Shown piece after piece: positions 1-6,988 of a DNA stretch of 30,024 bases. Numbering within the stretch: the first letter of the stretch is position 1; the number at the start of each line of letters is the position of its first letter. Source of the DNA: JBBROS01 sp043748985 (GTDB lineage: Bacteria > Pseudomonadota > Alphaproteobacteria > Acetobacterales > Acetobacteraceae). The stretch lies in NCBI GenBank assembly GCA_043748985.1, contig JAYVEG010000183.1:1-30024 (forward strand), given 5' to 3'. Under the pieces are notes generated by a model. That model did not search any database. It was not told the origin of the DNA and was given only the letters and a program-made list of their open reading frames with translations. A program made the translations under genes and the position numbers.

Positions 1-978
1 CTCGCCGTCCTTGACGACGTATTCAACGTCGCGCTTGTAGAGGGTGTGGGCTTTGATCGCTACTTCGATGTGGTGCTTCATGTCCCAGTTTTCGGGGTCA
101 GCGATGTTGCCGATGCCGAGGATGGCTTCGATCTTCTCCCAGCCATCATCGGTGACGGTGATGGCGCGGGCTTTTTCGTCGACGACGAAGTCTCCAGACC
201 ATGTTTTGGTCTCGAGAGTTTCGATGAGCTCGCCCTCTTCGAGCTTGGGGATGACGGTGTTGGCGATGGCGTATTTGTCGGTGGTCTTATCGGTGGGGCC
301 GGAGATGATGAGGGGGGTGCGGGCCTCGTCGATGAGGATGCTGTCGACTTCGTCGACGATGGCGTAGGCGAAGTCGCGCTGGACCATGTCGTCGAGGCGG
401 TACTTCATGTTATCGCGGAGGTAGTCGAAGCCGAACTCGTTGTTCGTGCCGTAGGTGATGTCGGCGAAGTAGGCCTGCTGACGCTGGGATTCGTCGAGGC
501 CGTGCACGATTACGCCGGTGGACATGCCGAGGAAGCCGTAGACGCGGCCCATCCACTCGCTGTCGCGGCTGGCGAGATAGTCGTTCACGGTGACGACATG
601 CACGCCCTTGCCGGGCAGCGCGTTGAGATAGACCGGGAGTGTCGCGACGAGGGTCTTGCCCTCGCCGGTCTTCATCTCGGCGATCTTGCCATCGTGGAGC
701 ACCATGCCGCCGATGAGCTGCACGTCGAAATGGCGAAGCCCGAGGACACGCTTGGCGGCCTCGCGCACAGTGGCGAAGGCCTCGGGCAGGAGGTCGTCGA
801 GCGATTCGCCCTTGGCCAGGCGCTCGCGGAACTCCACGGTCTTGCCGGCCAGCGCCTCGTCGGAGAGGGTAGCGAACTGCGGCTCCAGCTCATTGATCTC
901 GGGGACGCGGCGCTGGTATCCCTTGAGGGACCGGTCGTTGGCGGAGCCGAACACGGCGCGGGCGAGGCTGGCGAACAT
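1..978 (-). CDS. secA: Preprotein translocase ATPase SecA, N-terminal part (runs off the left edge)
   Basis: SecA is the cytoplasmic ATPase motor that pushes unfolded preproteins through the SecYEG channel. Translating the minus strand from the ATG at 978 gives 326 residues that stay open to the window edge, against roughly 900 for the whole protein. Visible landmarks are the N-terminal FASLARAVFGSANDRSLK stretch, the Walker A motif MKTGEGKT (102-109), the conserved VNDYLASRDS (131-140), TYGTNNEFGFDYLRDN (175-190) and the Walker B-type DEVD at 209-212 followed by SILIDEAR. The fragment covers nucleotide-binding domain 1 and the beginning of the preprotein cross-linking domain. It is transcribed divergently from the foldase gene at 1187, a pairing that makes sense because the foldase acts on exported proteins. 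The long reading frame on the opposite strand is a GC-rich antisense shadow. Confidence 0.97.
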   Translation of the reverse strand, partial: MFASLARAVFGSANDRSLKGYQRRVPEINELEPQFATLSDEALAGKTVEFRERLAKGESLDDLLPEAFATVREAAKRVLGLRHFDVQLIGGMVLHDGKIAEMKTGEGKTLVATLPVYLNALPGKGVHVVTVNDYLASRDSEWMGRVYGFLGMSTGVIVHGLDESQRQQAYFADITYGTNNEFGFDYLRDNMKYRLDDMVQRDFAYAIVDEVDSILIDEARTPLIISGPTDKTTDKYAIANTVIPKLEEGELIETLETKTWSGDFVVDEKARAITVTDDGWEKIEAILGIGNIADPENWDMKHHIEVAIKAHTLYKRDVEYVVKDGE

Positions 979-1047
979 GGGTTTGGCCTTATGGGTGGGG
1001 CGGCCCGGTGGCGCTTGGGTGAGCCGTCCAGAGAAACAGGTCTCGCT

Positions 1048-1076
1048 CAAATAGGATTGGCACGCGACCGGGTCAA
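1048..1076 (-). promoter_or_regulatory. Candidate sigma70-type promoter of secA
   Basis: On the minus strand TTGACC (1076-1071) is followed by a 17-base spacer and TATTTG (1053-1048). These match the -35 box in 5 of 6 positions and the -10 box in 4 of 6, with ideal spacing. Transcription would start near 1041, leaving a leader of about 60 bases before the secA ATG at 978. The rest of the 208-base divergent gap (979-1186) holds no further convincing site. It must also carry the promoter for the foldase gene, for which only a weak candidate was seen. Confidence 0.5.
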
Positions 1077-1186
1077 CGCGCGGGGGCGCATTGTAGATGG
1101 CACGGGGGAGATGGCGTGGGGACGCGGGCGTGCTTGTGAGCGTCCGACCCTTGGGGCATTGTCAGGCGCCCTAACCGAGTGACCTT

Positions 1187-2098
1187 ATGCGCCTGACGAC
1201 ACTGACTGCTCTTGCCGCCTTGCTTGCAGCTTATCCTGCGCTTGCGCAGACGCCTGCCGCTGTTCCGGCCACGGATCCCGTGATCGCGAAGGTCGGTGCC
1301 GAGGAAATCCACGCCAGCGACCTGAGCGAAGCCTCGCAGGCGCTGCCGGACGAGCTACGGGGGATGCCGCCGCAGATGTTGTATCCGATGCTGCTGGACC
1401 AATTGGTCGACCGCAAGGCGATCGTGCTGAAGGCGCGCAAGGAGGGTCTGGAGAACGATCCGGCCGTGAAGCGCCAGGTGGCACGTGCGACGGACACCGC
1501 GATGCAGAACCTGCTGCTGACGCGGGCCATTGCGCCGACGCTGACGGATGACGCCATCAAGGCGCGCTACGAGCGTGACATCGCCGGGAAGCCGGGAGAG
1601 GAGGAGGTGCATGCCGCGCACATCCTGGTGGCCGACGAGGACAAGGCGACGGCCATCATTGCGCAGTTGAAGGCTGGAAAGGACTTCTCCGACCTTGCGA
1701 AGGAGAACAGCACGGATCCGAGTGCGAAGACGAACAACGGCGATCTCGGGTTCTTCAAGAAGACGGACATGCTTCCTGAATTCGCGGATGCCGCCTTTGC
1801 GTTGAAGCCGGGCGAGATCACACAGGCGCCGGTGAAGACCCGGTTCGGGTTTCACGTCATCAAGCTGATCGAGCGTCGGGCGGCGCCGGCTCCGGAGCTG
1901 GATTCGGTGCGCGATGAGGTTCGCCAGTCGCTGATCCAGGAGGGGGTCACGAGGGTGCTGGCCGAGGCCAAGCAGGGGCTGGTGGTGCAGAAGTTCAACC
2001 AGGACGGTACACCGATGACCGACGCGCCGGCGGCGGGGACTGCGCCGACGGCGGCGGCCTCGCCCAGCCCGACACCCGCTCCGGCGCCGGCGAAGTAG
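1187..2098 (+). CDS. Secreted parvulin-type peptidyl-prolyl cis-trans isomerase (foldase)
   Basis: This 303-residue protein starts with a Sec signal peptide (about residues 1-20, ending ALA before Gln21), so it should act in the periplasm. An N-terminal helical chaperone region (about 30-135) resembles the SurA/PrsA-type foldase arm. A PpiC rotamase domain follows at about 139-231, with EEEVHAAHILV, the NGDLGFF segment (184-190) and GFHVIKLIERR, all hallmarks of parvulins. Such enzymes accelerate cis-trans isomerisation of X-Pro bonds in exported and outer-membrane proteins. The last 35 residues are a low-complexity Ala/Pro/Thr tail of the sort that links to or sits against the envelope. argJ begins five bases after the stop, so the two are probably cotranscribed although functionally unrelated. 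The start is the first ATG in frame and gives a good signal peptide. Confidence 0.9.
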   Translation: MRLTTLTALAALLAAYPALAQTPAAVPATDPVIAKVGAEEIHASDLSEASQALPDELRGMPPQMLYPMLLDQLVDRKAIVLKARKEGLENDPAVKRQVARATDTAMQNLLLTRAIAPTLTDDAIKARYERDIAGKPGEEEVHAAHILVADEDKATAIIAQLKAGKDFSDLAKENSTDPSAKTNNGDLGFFKKTDMLPEFADAAFALKPGEITQAPVKTRFGFHVIKLIERRAAPAPELDSVRDEVRQSLIQEGVTRVLAEAKQGLVVQKFNQDGTPMTDAPAAGTAPTAAASPSPTPAPAPAK

Positions 2099-2103
2099 CC
2101 GCG

Positions 2104-3333
2104 ATGTCCCTGCCCGTCTCGCCGCTTGCGATCGCGTTGCCGGAGCTGCCGCCGTTGCCGGGGGTGCGCCTGGCGGCGGCCGAGGCTGGGATCCGGTATC
2201 AGGGCCGGACGGACCTGGTAATGATCGAGATGCCGCCGGGCACCCATGTCGCGGGGGTGTTCACGAGGAACAAGTGTCCTGGCGCGCCGATCGACTGGTG
2301 CCGCGACGGGCTGGTGGGCGGGCGGGCGCGGGCGGTGATCGTCAATGCCGGGAATGCGAACGTGTTCACGGGCCGGGCCGGGGCGGACGCGGTGGAGGCG
2401 ACGGCGGTGGCGACCGCAAAGCTGCTGGGCTGTGGGCCGCATGAGGTGTTCGTGGCCAGCACCGGGGTGATCGGCGAGGTGCTGCCGCATGACAGGATCG
2501 TTGCCGCCCTGCCGGGGCTGGAGGCGTCGTTGCAGCCGACCGGTTGGGAAGCGGCGGCGCGCGGGATCATGACGACCGACACGTTCCCGAAGGCGGCACG
2601 GCGCACGGCGCGGATTGGCGGTGTGGAGGTTGCGATCGTGGGGATCGCCAAAGGCAGCGGTATGATCGCGCCGGACATGGCGACGATGCTGTGCTTCATC
2701 GCGACCGATGCGCGGATTCCGCCGACGCTGCTGCAGGACATGCTGTCGCGGGGGGTGAAGCGCAGCTTCAACTGCACGACGGTGGATAGCGACACGTCGA
2801 CGAGCGACACGGTGCTGCTGTTCGCGACCGGCGCCACCGAGCACCCGAGGGTGCCGAAAAGCGACCCGAAGATGCTGCGCGGCTTCCGCGATGCGTTGGA
2901 CAGCCTGCTGCTGGATCTGGCGCTGCAGGTGGTGCGGGATGGCGAGGGCGCGCAGAAGCTGGTGGCTATCAAGGTGACGGGTGCGGTTTCGAACAAGTCC
3001 GCAAAGCGGGTGGCGATGGCGATTGCGAACTCGCCCCTGGTGAAGACGGCGATTGCGGGGGAAGACGCGAACTGGGGCCGCATCGTTATGGCCGTGGGCA
3101 AAGCCGGGGAGCCTGCGGACCGGGACCAGCTGAGCGTTGCGGTGGGCGGCACGTGGATGGCGCGCGATGGCGCGGTGGTGCCGGGCTACGACGAGGGACC
3201 CGTGGTGGCGCACATGAAGGGGCGCGAGATCGACATCGAGGTTGATCTCGGGCTTGGCAAGGGGCGCGCGGTGGCGTGGACCTGCGATCTGACGCACGCT
3301 TACATCGACATCAACGGCAGTTACCGCAGCTGA
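2104..3333 (+). CDS. argJ: Bifunctional ornithine acetyltransferase / N-acetylglutamate synthase ArgJ
   Basis: ArgJ transfers the acetyl group from N-acetylornithine to glutamate and, in bifunctional forms, also makes N-acetylglutamate from acetyl-CoA, allowing the cyclic route of arginine synthesis in the cytoplasm. The 409-residue product has the normal family length. It contains the autoprocessing site KGSGMIAPDMATML. Cleavage between Ala193 and Thr194 would give alpha and beta chains, with Thr194 as the catalytic nucleophile. Other family signatures are NAGNANVFTG, VASTGVIGE, FNCTTVDSDTSTSDT and the terminal YIDINGSYRS. The sequence alone cannot decide between mono- and bifunctional activity. 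The stop codon shares bases with the ATG of the next gene (TGATG), so translation is probably coupled. Confidence 0.96.
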   Translation: MSLPVSPLAIALPELPPLPGVRLAAAEAGIRYQGRTDLVMIEMPPGTHVAGVFTRNKCPGAPIDWCRDGLVGGRARAVIVNAGNANVFTGRAGADAVEATAVATAKLLGCGPHEVFVASTGVIGEVLPHDRIVAALPGLEASLQPTGWEAAARGIMTTDTFPKAARRTARIGGVEVAIVGIAKGSGMIAPDMATMLCFIATDARIPPTLLQDMLSRGVKRSFNCTTVDSDTSTSDTVLLFATGATEHPRVPKSDPKMLRGFRDALDSLLLDLALQVVRDGEGAQKLVAIKVTGAVSNKSAKRVAMAIANSPLVKTAIAGEDANWGRIVMAVGKAGEPADRDQLSVAVGGTWMARDGAVVPGYDEGPVVAHMKGREIDIEVDLGLGKGRAVAWTCDLTHAYIDINGSYRS

Positions 3334-4370
3334 TGGGGGCCGCTGATGCGGGACACCCTGTGGCGCTGACGCTGACGGCCAAGACGTTCGCGCCGATTAC
3401 GACCGAGCGGCTGCTGCTGCGCCCTTTGACCGCGGCGGATGCCCCGGCGCTGCATCGTCTGGTGAACGACTGGGCCGTGGTGCGGAACCTGTCCCGCCTG
3501 CCCTTCCCGTATCCGCGGGAGTTGGCGGACGAGTGGATCGAGTCCACCGTGCGGCAGATCGACGAGGGGACCGGCTTCCATCTGGCGATCGCCGGACAGG
3601 AGTCCGGGTCGGAGCTGGTGGGCTGCATCGGGCTGCGGCTGGATACCACGCCGCGGGTCGGCAACCTGGGGTATTGGGTCGGGCGGCGGTTCTGGGGGCA
3701 TGGGGTGGCAAGCGAGGCTGTCATGCGGCTGGCGCGCTGGTCGCTTGCGAACCTCGACCTGGACGGGCTGGAGGCGCAGGTAGTTGCCGATAATCCGGCT
3801 TCGGCCGCAGTGCTGAAGCGGGCCGGGTTCCGGGAGGTCGGGCATGGGGAGGAGGCGTTCCTGGCCCGGGGCGGACGGCATCCGGTGCTGAGATTCGAGG
3901 CGACGCGCGAGGATCTGTTCACGCCAGCCGTCGCTTTGCCGGCAGCGGCGCCAACGATTGCGGCAGGGGGCAAGCCGCTGGTTCTGGTGGCGGCCTGCGC
4001 GCTGGTGGACGTGGACGGGCGCGTGCTGCTGACGCGGCGGCCGGAGGGCAAGGCAATGGCCGGGCTGTGGGAGTTTCCGGGCGGCAAGGTGGAGCCGGGC
4101 GAGACGCCCGAGGCCGCGCTGATCCGGGAACTGCGGGAGGAGTTGGGGATCGATGTCGCGGAAAGCTGCCTGGCGGCGTTCGCTTTCGCATCGCATGGGT
4201 ATGACAAGTTTCATCTGTTGATGCCGCTGTATCTCTGTCGCCGCTGGGGTGGCCGGCCGGAAGGGCGGGAGAACCAGGCGTTGGCGTGGGTGGCGCCGCG
4301 CAAGCTGAGCGATTATCCCATGCCGGCGGCGGACAAGCCGTTGATACCGTTGCTGCGGGACTTTCTGTAG
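3333..4370 (+). CDS. GNAT acetyltransferase-Nudix (MutT-like) hydrolase fusion
   Basis: The 345-residue product joins two enzymes. Residues about 20-192 form a RimJ/RimL-type GNAT N-acetyltransferase: TERLLLRPLTAADAPAL at the start, the acetyl-CoA pyrophosphate loop around RRFWGHGVASEAV (118-130) and the VADNPASAAVLKRAGF segment. Residues about 215-340 form a Nudix domain with a complete Nudix box from Gly251 to Ile273 (GX5EX7REUXEEXGU). LLTRRPEGKAMAGLWEFPGG before it is typical of MutT-like enzymes that clean oxidised nucleotides such as 8-oxo-dGTP. An Ala-rich linker (about 196-212) separates the two parts. The chosen ATG overlaps the argJ stop (TGATG); a GTG at 3360 is an alternative. The acetyl acceptor is unknown, and the exact Nudix substrate is inferred from the family. 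Confidence 0.9.
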   Translation: MGAADAGHPVALTLTAKTFAPITTERLLLRPLTAADAPALHRLVNDWAVVRNLSRLPFPYPRELADEWIESTVRQIDEGTGFHLAIAGQESGSELVGCIGLRLDTTPRVGNLGYWVGRRFWGHGVASEAVMRLARWSLANLDLDGLEAQVVADNPASAAVLKRAGFREVGHGEEAFLARGGRHPVLRFEATREDLFTPAVALPAAAPTIAAGGKPLVLVAACALVDVDGRVLLTRRPEGKAMAGLWEFPGGKVEPGETPEAALIRELREELGIDVAESCLAAFAFASHGYDKFHLLMPLYLCRRWGGRPEGRENQALAWVAPRKLSDYPMPAADKPLIPLLRDFL

Positions 4371-4387
4371 GCCTGTCTGCTGGTTAC

Positions 4388-4419
4388 TCACCCCCGGCCC
4401 CTCCGTTTCAGGGAGAGGC
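4388..4419. repeat. Small GC-rich imperfect palindrome between genes
   Basis: The 65-base gap between the GNAT-Nudix gene and the CinA-like gene contains CACCCCCGGCCCCTCC, a short spacer and GGGAGAGGCG, which can fold back imperfectly. Related C-run/GGGAGAGG elements lie at 10881-10910 and 25123-25147. This suggests a dispersed intergenic repeat family, though only three copies are visible here. Confidence 0.4.
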
Positions 4420-4421
4420 GA

Positions 4422-4429
4422 AGAAAGGA
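4422..4429 (+). promoter_or_regulatory. Ribosome binding site that decides a TTG start
   Basis: AGAAAGGA at 4422-4429 lies six bases upstream of TTG at 4436. No ATG or GTG is suitably placed in that frame, and the conserved CinA-N fold begins right after this TTG, so the site supports TTG initiation. Confidence 0.6.
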
Positions 4430-4435
4430 TGCGTC

Positions 4436-5191
4436 TTGCCCAATCCTACTGCCTGCCTTCTGGTGATCGGCAACGAGGTGCTCTCGGGCCGGACACAGGA
4501 CCTGAACATCCAGTTTCTGGCGAAGGGGCTGGGCGAGATCGGGATGCCGTTGCGGGAGGTTCGGGTGATCCCGGATGTGGCGGAAACGATTGTCGCGACG
4601 GTGAACGAGTGCCGGAGCAAGTTCGACCATGTGTTCACCACGGGTGGGATCGGTCCCACGCATGACGACATCACCAGCGAGTGCATCGCGCAGGCGTTCG
4701 GAGTTCCGTGGGAGCCGCATCCGGAGGCCTGGGCGCGGATGGAGCGGCACTTCAAGCCTGGTGAGTTCAATGCGGCCCGGCAGCGCATGGCGACGATGCC
4801 GCGGGGGGCGACGCTGATCGACAACGCGGTTTCGATCGCGCCGGGCTTCACGATCGAGAATGTGCACGTGATGGCGGGGGTGCCTCGGATCATGCAGTCG
4901 ATGTGGGCGACGCTTGGGCCGTCATTGGAGGGGGGAACGCCGGTGCAGTCCCGGGCGGTGCATGCGCTTGGGCTGGCCGAGGGTGCGATCGCGGAGGGAC
5001 TCGGGCGCATCCAGGGGGATTTCCCGGATCTCGATCTTGGCAGCTACCCATTCTATCGCAGCACGGGCAATGGCGTGGCACTGGTGGCGAAGGGGACGGA
5101 TATCGATGCGCTGGAGCGCTGCATTGCCTCGGTGACGGCGCTGATACGCGAAATCGGGCGCGAGCCGGTGATGGGCGAGCCCCCGGTTTGA
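4436..5191 (+). CDS. Stand-alone CinA-N / MoaB-Mog-like domain protein (competence/damage-inducible protein A family)
   Basis: From the TTG at 4436 this gives 251 residues, the normal length for alphaproteobacterial COG1058 proteins that carry only the N-terminal CinA domain and lack the C-terminal nicotinamide-nucleotide amidase domain. The MoaB/Mog-type molybdopterin-binding fold is shown by LLVIGNEVLSGRTQDLN near the N-terminus and TTGGIGPTHDD at 68-78, followed by a C-terminal extension ending EIGREPVMGEPPV. Full-length CinA homologues process NAD breakdown products (NMN deamidation, ADP-ribose pyrophosphatase). The role of the stand-alone form is not established. It follows the Nudix fusion on the same strand, which would fit a nucleotide-housekeeping role, but that is guilt by association only. 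Confidence 0.85.
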   Translation: MPNPTACLLVIGNEVLSGRTQDLNIQFLAKGLGEIGMPLREVRVIPDVAETIVATVNECRSKFDHVFTTGGIGPTHDDITSECIAQAFGVPWEPHPEAWARMERHFKPGEFNAARQRMATMPRGATLIDNAVSIAPGFTIENVHVMAGVPRIMQSMWATLGPSLEGGTPVQSRAVHALGLAEGAIAEGLGRIQGDFPDLDLGSYPFYRSTGNGVALVAKGTDIDALERCIASVTALIREIGREPVMGEPPV

Positions 5192-5264
5192 GCCGAGCCT
5201 GTTACTCTCGGTTGCGCGGGGGGTTGTTGACCCACCCGGCTGCGCTGCCCATACAAGGTGGATC

Positions 5265-6251
5265 ATGACTGCCGCCCTTGCCCTTCAGCCGGCCTCTGCG
5301 ACCGAGGTCGCGCAAGGCGTGCTCGCCGCCGAAGCGGCGGGGCTGCGCGCGCTCTCGGCTTCGCTGGACGCGACTTTCGACGCGGTGGTGGAACGGCTGG
5401 CGACCTGCACGGGCCGGGTGGTGCTTTCCGGCATGGGCAAGTCTGGGCTGGTGGCCCGCAAAATTGCTGCGACGTTCGCGTCTACCGGGACCCCTGCCCT
5501 GTTCGTGCACCCGGCCGAGGCCAGCCACGGCGATCTGGGCATGATCGTGCCGGGCGACGCGGTGCTGAGCTTGTCGAATAGCGGCGAGACGTCGGAGCTG
5601 GCGGACCTGGTGGCCCATACGCGGCGGTTCGGCATTCCCTTGATCGCGATCACCGCACGGGCAAACTCGGCGCTGGCGCGGGCTGCCGACCTGGTGCTGG
5701 TGCTGCCACCGGCGCCCGAGGCCTGTCCGATGGGTCTGACGCCGACGACGAGCACCACGATGCAGGTGGGGCTGGGAGACGCGATCGCCGTCGCGCTGCT
5801 GACCCGGCGCGGCTTCACGGCGCATGAATTCTCCGCCTTCCACCCTGGCGGGCGGTTGGGCGCGCAGCTGCGCCGGGTGCGGGACCTGATGCATGTGGGC
5901 GAGGCGGTGCCGTTGGCGTCGGCCGATGTCGCCATGGACCGCGCACTGCTGCTGATGACCGGCAAGGGATTTGGGTGTCTGGGCGTGGTGGACGAGACGG
6001 GCGTGCTGCAGGGGGTGATGACGGATGGCGATCTGCGCCGGGCCATGGGGCCGGACTTGCTATCGCGCCGGGTCGGCGAGGTGATGAACCGCACGCCGCG
6101 CACCATAGGGCCGGACGCGCTGGCGGCGGAGGCGCTGCGGGCGATGAATATGGAACCGCGCCGTGTGACCAGCCTGTTCGTGTTGGACGGGGATGGCCGG
6201 GTCGATGGCATTCTGCACGTGCATGACCTGCTGCGGGCGGGGGTGCTGTGA
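5265..6251 (+). CDS. kdsD: Arabinose-5-phosphate isomerase (KpsF/GutQ/KdsD family)
   Basis: This enzyme interconverts ribulose 5-phosphate and arabinose 5-phosphate, the first committed step to the Kdo sugar of lipopolysaccharide. The 328-residue product has an N-terminal SIS sugar-isomerase domain (about 40-180) with VLSGMGKSGLVARKIAAT, the active-site region HPAEASHGDLGM and SLSNSGETSEL. Two CBS domains follow (about 205-262 and 270-326), seen in RVRDLMHVGEAVPL and VGEVMNRTPRTIGPDALA. The ATG has a good upstream AAGGTGG. It overlaps the next gene by four bases (GTGA), and its link to lptC-lptA-lptB ties Kdo synthesis to LPS export. The whole run is likely one operon. Confidence 0.95.
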   Translation: MTAALALQPASATEVAQGVLAAEAAGLRALSASLDATFDAVVERLATCTGRVVLSGMGKSGLVARKIAATFASTGTPALFVHPAEASHGDLGMIVPGDAVLSLSNSGETSELADLVAHTRRFGIPLIAITARANSALARAADLVLVLPPAPEACPMGLTPTTSTTMQVGLGDAIAVALLTRRGFTAHEFSAFHPGGRLGAQLRRVRDLMHVGEAVPLASADVAMDRALLLMTGKGFGCLGVVDETGVLQGVMTDGDLRRAMGPDLLSRRVGEVMNRTPRTIGPDALAAEALRAMNMEPRRVTSLFVLDGDGRVDGILHVHDLLRAGVL

Positions 6252-6988
6252 GCATGGCAGAAGTACCGCTCAGCCGGCTGTTGCAGCGTCAGGTGGTGGC
6301 GGAGCGGCTGGCGACCTCGGGTGGGGTGCGGCGGGGTCCGGCGCCGACCGCGCGGCGGATCGCGCGGCGGCGGCGGTTGGTGGTTCTGGCAAAATGGGCG
6401 CTGCCGGCGTTGGCGGCGGTGCTGTTGGGGTCGATCGCGGCGTGGCCGGAGATAGTGCGGGTGACGGACCATAGCAGGGTGTCGTTCCGGCGGGTCTTGC
6501 AGATCGAGCCGGAGAGCGGGCGGATGCTGCAGCCTCGCTATAAGGGGCTGGATGAGCGCGGGCGGCCGTATACGGTGACGGCGACGGCCGCGCAGCAGAC
6601 CAGTGCGGAACGTATCGCGCTGACCGATCCGAAAGGCGATGCGGTGACCGAGAGCGGTACCTGGATCATGCTGCAGGCCAAGCAGGGTGTATTTATCCAG
6701 CATCTGTCGCTGATGGACCTGTCGCAGGATGTGACGCTGTATCGGGAAGACGGCACTGTGCTGCAGACGAATACCGCGTCCATGGACCTGAAGGCGGGGG
6801 CTGCCGCCGGCAGCGACAAGACGCATGCCGAGGGGCCGTTTGGAACGCTGGATGCGCAGGGGTTCACGCTTGTGGACAAGGGCGCGGTCATTCAGTTCGA
6901 CGGGGCGTCGCACGCGGTGCTGAACGCGGCGGACGCGAAGCCGGGCGATACCAAACCGGGTAGTGCAAAGCCGGCTGGTGCCAAATGA
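6248..6988 (+). CDS. lptC: LPS export protein LptC
   Basis: LptC is the bitopic inner-membrane partner that receives LPS from the LptB2FG extractor and passes it to LptA. The 246-residue product has an Arg-rich cytoplasmic start (about 28-43), a single membrane anchor at about 44-66 and a periplasmic domain that would form the OstA-like beta-jellyroll (RPYTVTATAAQQ, then the DGTVLQTNTA and AEGPFGTLDAQGF regions). It is recognised mainly by this architecture and its place between kdsD and lptA, as LptC sequences diverge strongly. The end is a low-complexity tail with three repeats of the type (A)KPG/A. The GTG start overlaps the kdsD stop; ATG at 6254 is an alternative two codons later. The stop overlaps the lptA ATG (ATGA). 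Confidence 0.88.
   Translation: MSMAEVPLSRLLQRQVVAERLATSGGVRRGPAPTARRIARRRRLVVLAKWALPALAAVLLGSIAAWPEIVRVTDHSRVSFRRVLQIEPESGRMLQPRYKGLDERGRPYTVTATAAQQTSAERIALTDPKGDAVTESGTWIMLQAKQGVFIQHLSLMDLSQDVTLYREDGTVLQTNTASMDLKAGAAAGSDKTHAEGPFGTLDAQGFTLVDKGAVIQFDGASHAVLNAADAKPGDTKPGSAKPAGAK

Noticed and set aside
1134..1162. TTGTGA-N17-CATTGT as a promoter for the foldase gene
   Set aside because: Both boxes match weakly (4 of 6 and 3 of 6), about what chance gives in a 200-base gap.
46..1182. A 378-codon plus-strand frame opposite secA
   Set aside because: The minus strand encodes unmistakable SecA with all motifs. The plus frame is a low-complexity Gly/Asp/Val/Glu shadow of GC-rich codons.
1852..3297. 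A 481-codon minus-strand frame across the foldase and argJ
   Set aside because: Its product is Arg/His/Pro-rich with no motif, as expected for antisense of GC-rich genes. ArgJ on the plus strand is certain.
3360..4370. GTG at 3360 as the start of the GNAT-Nudix gene
   Set aside because: It is possible, but the ATG overlapping the argJ stop (TGATG) is a typical coupled start and was preferred.
5227..5255. TTGACC-N17-CATACA as a promoter for kdsD
   Set aside because: The predicted start would lie within about three bases of the ATG and would leave the AAGGTGG ribosome binding site outside the mRNA. The -10 match is also poor.
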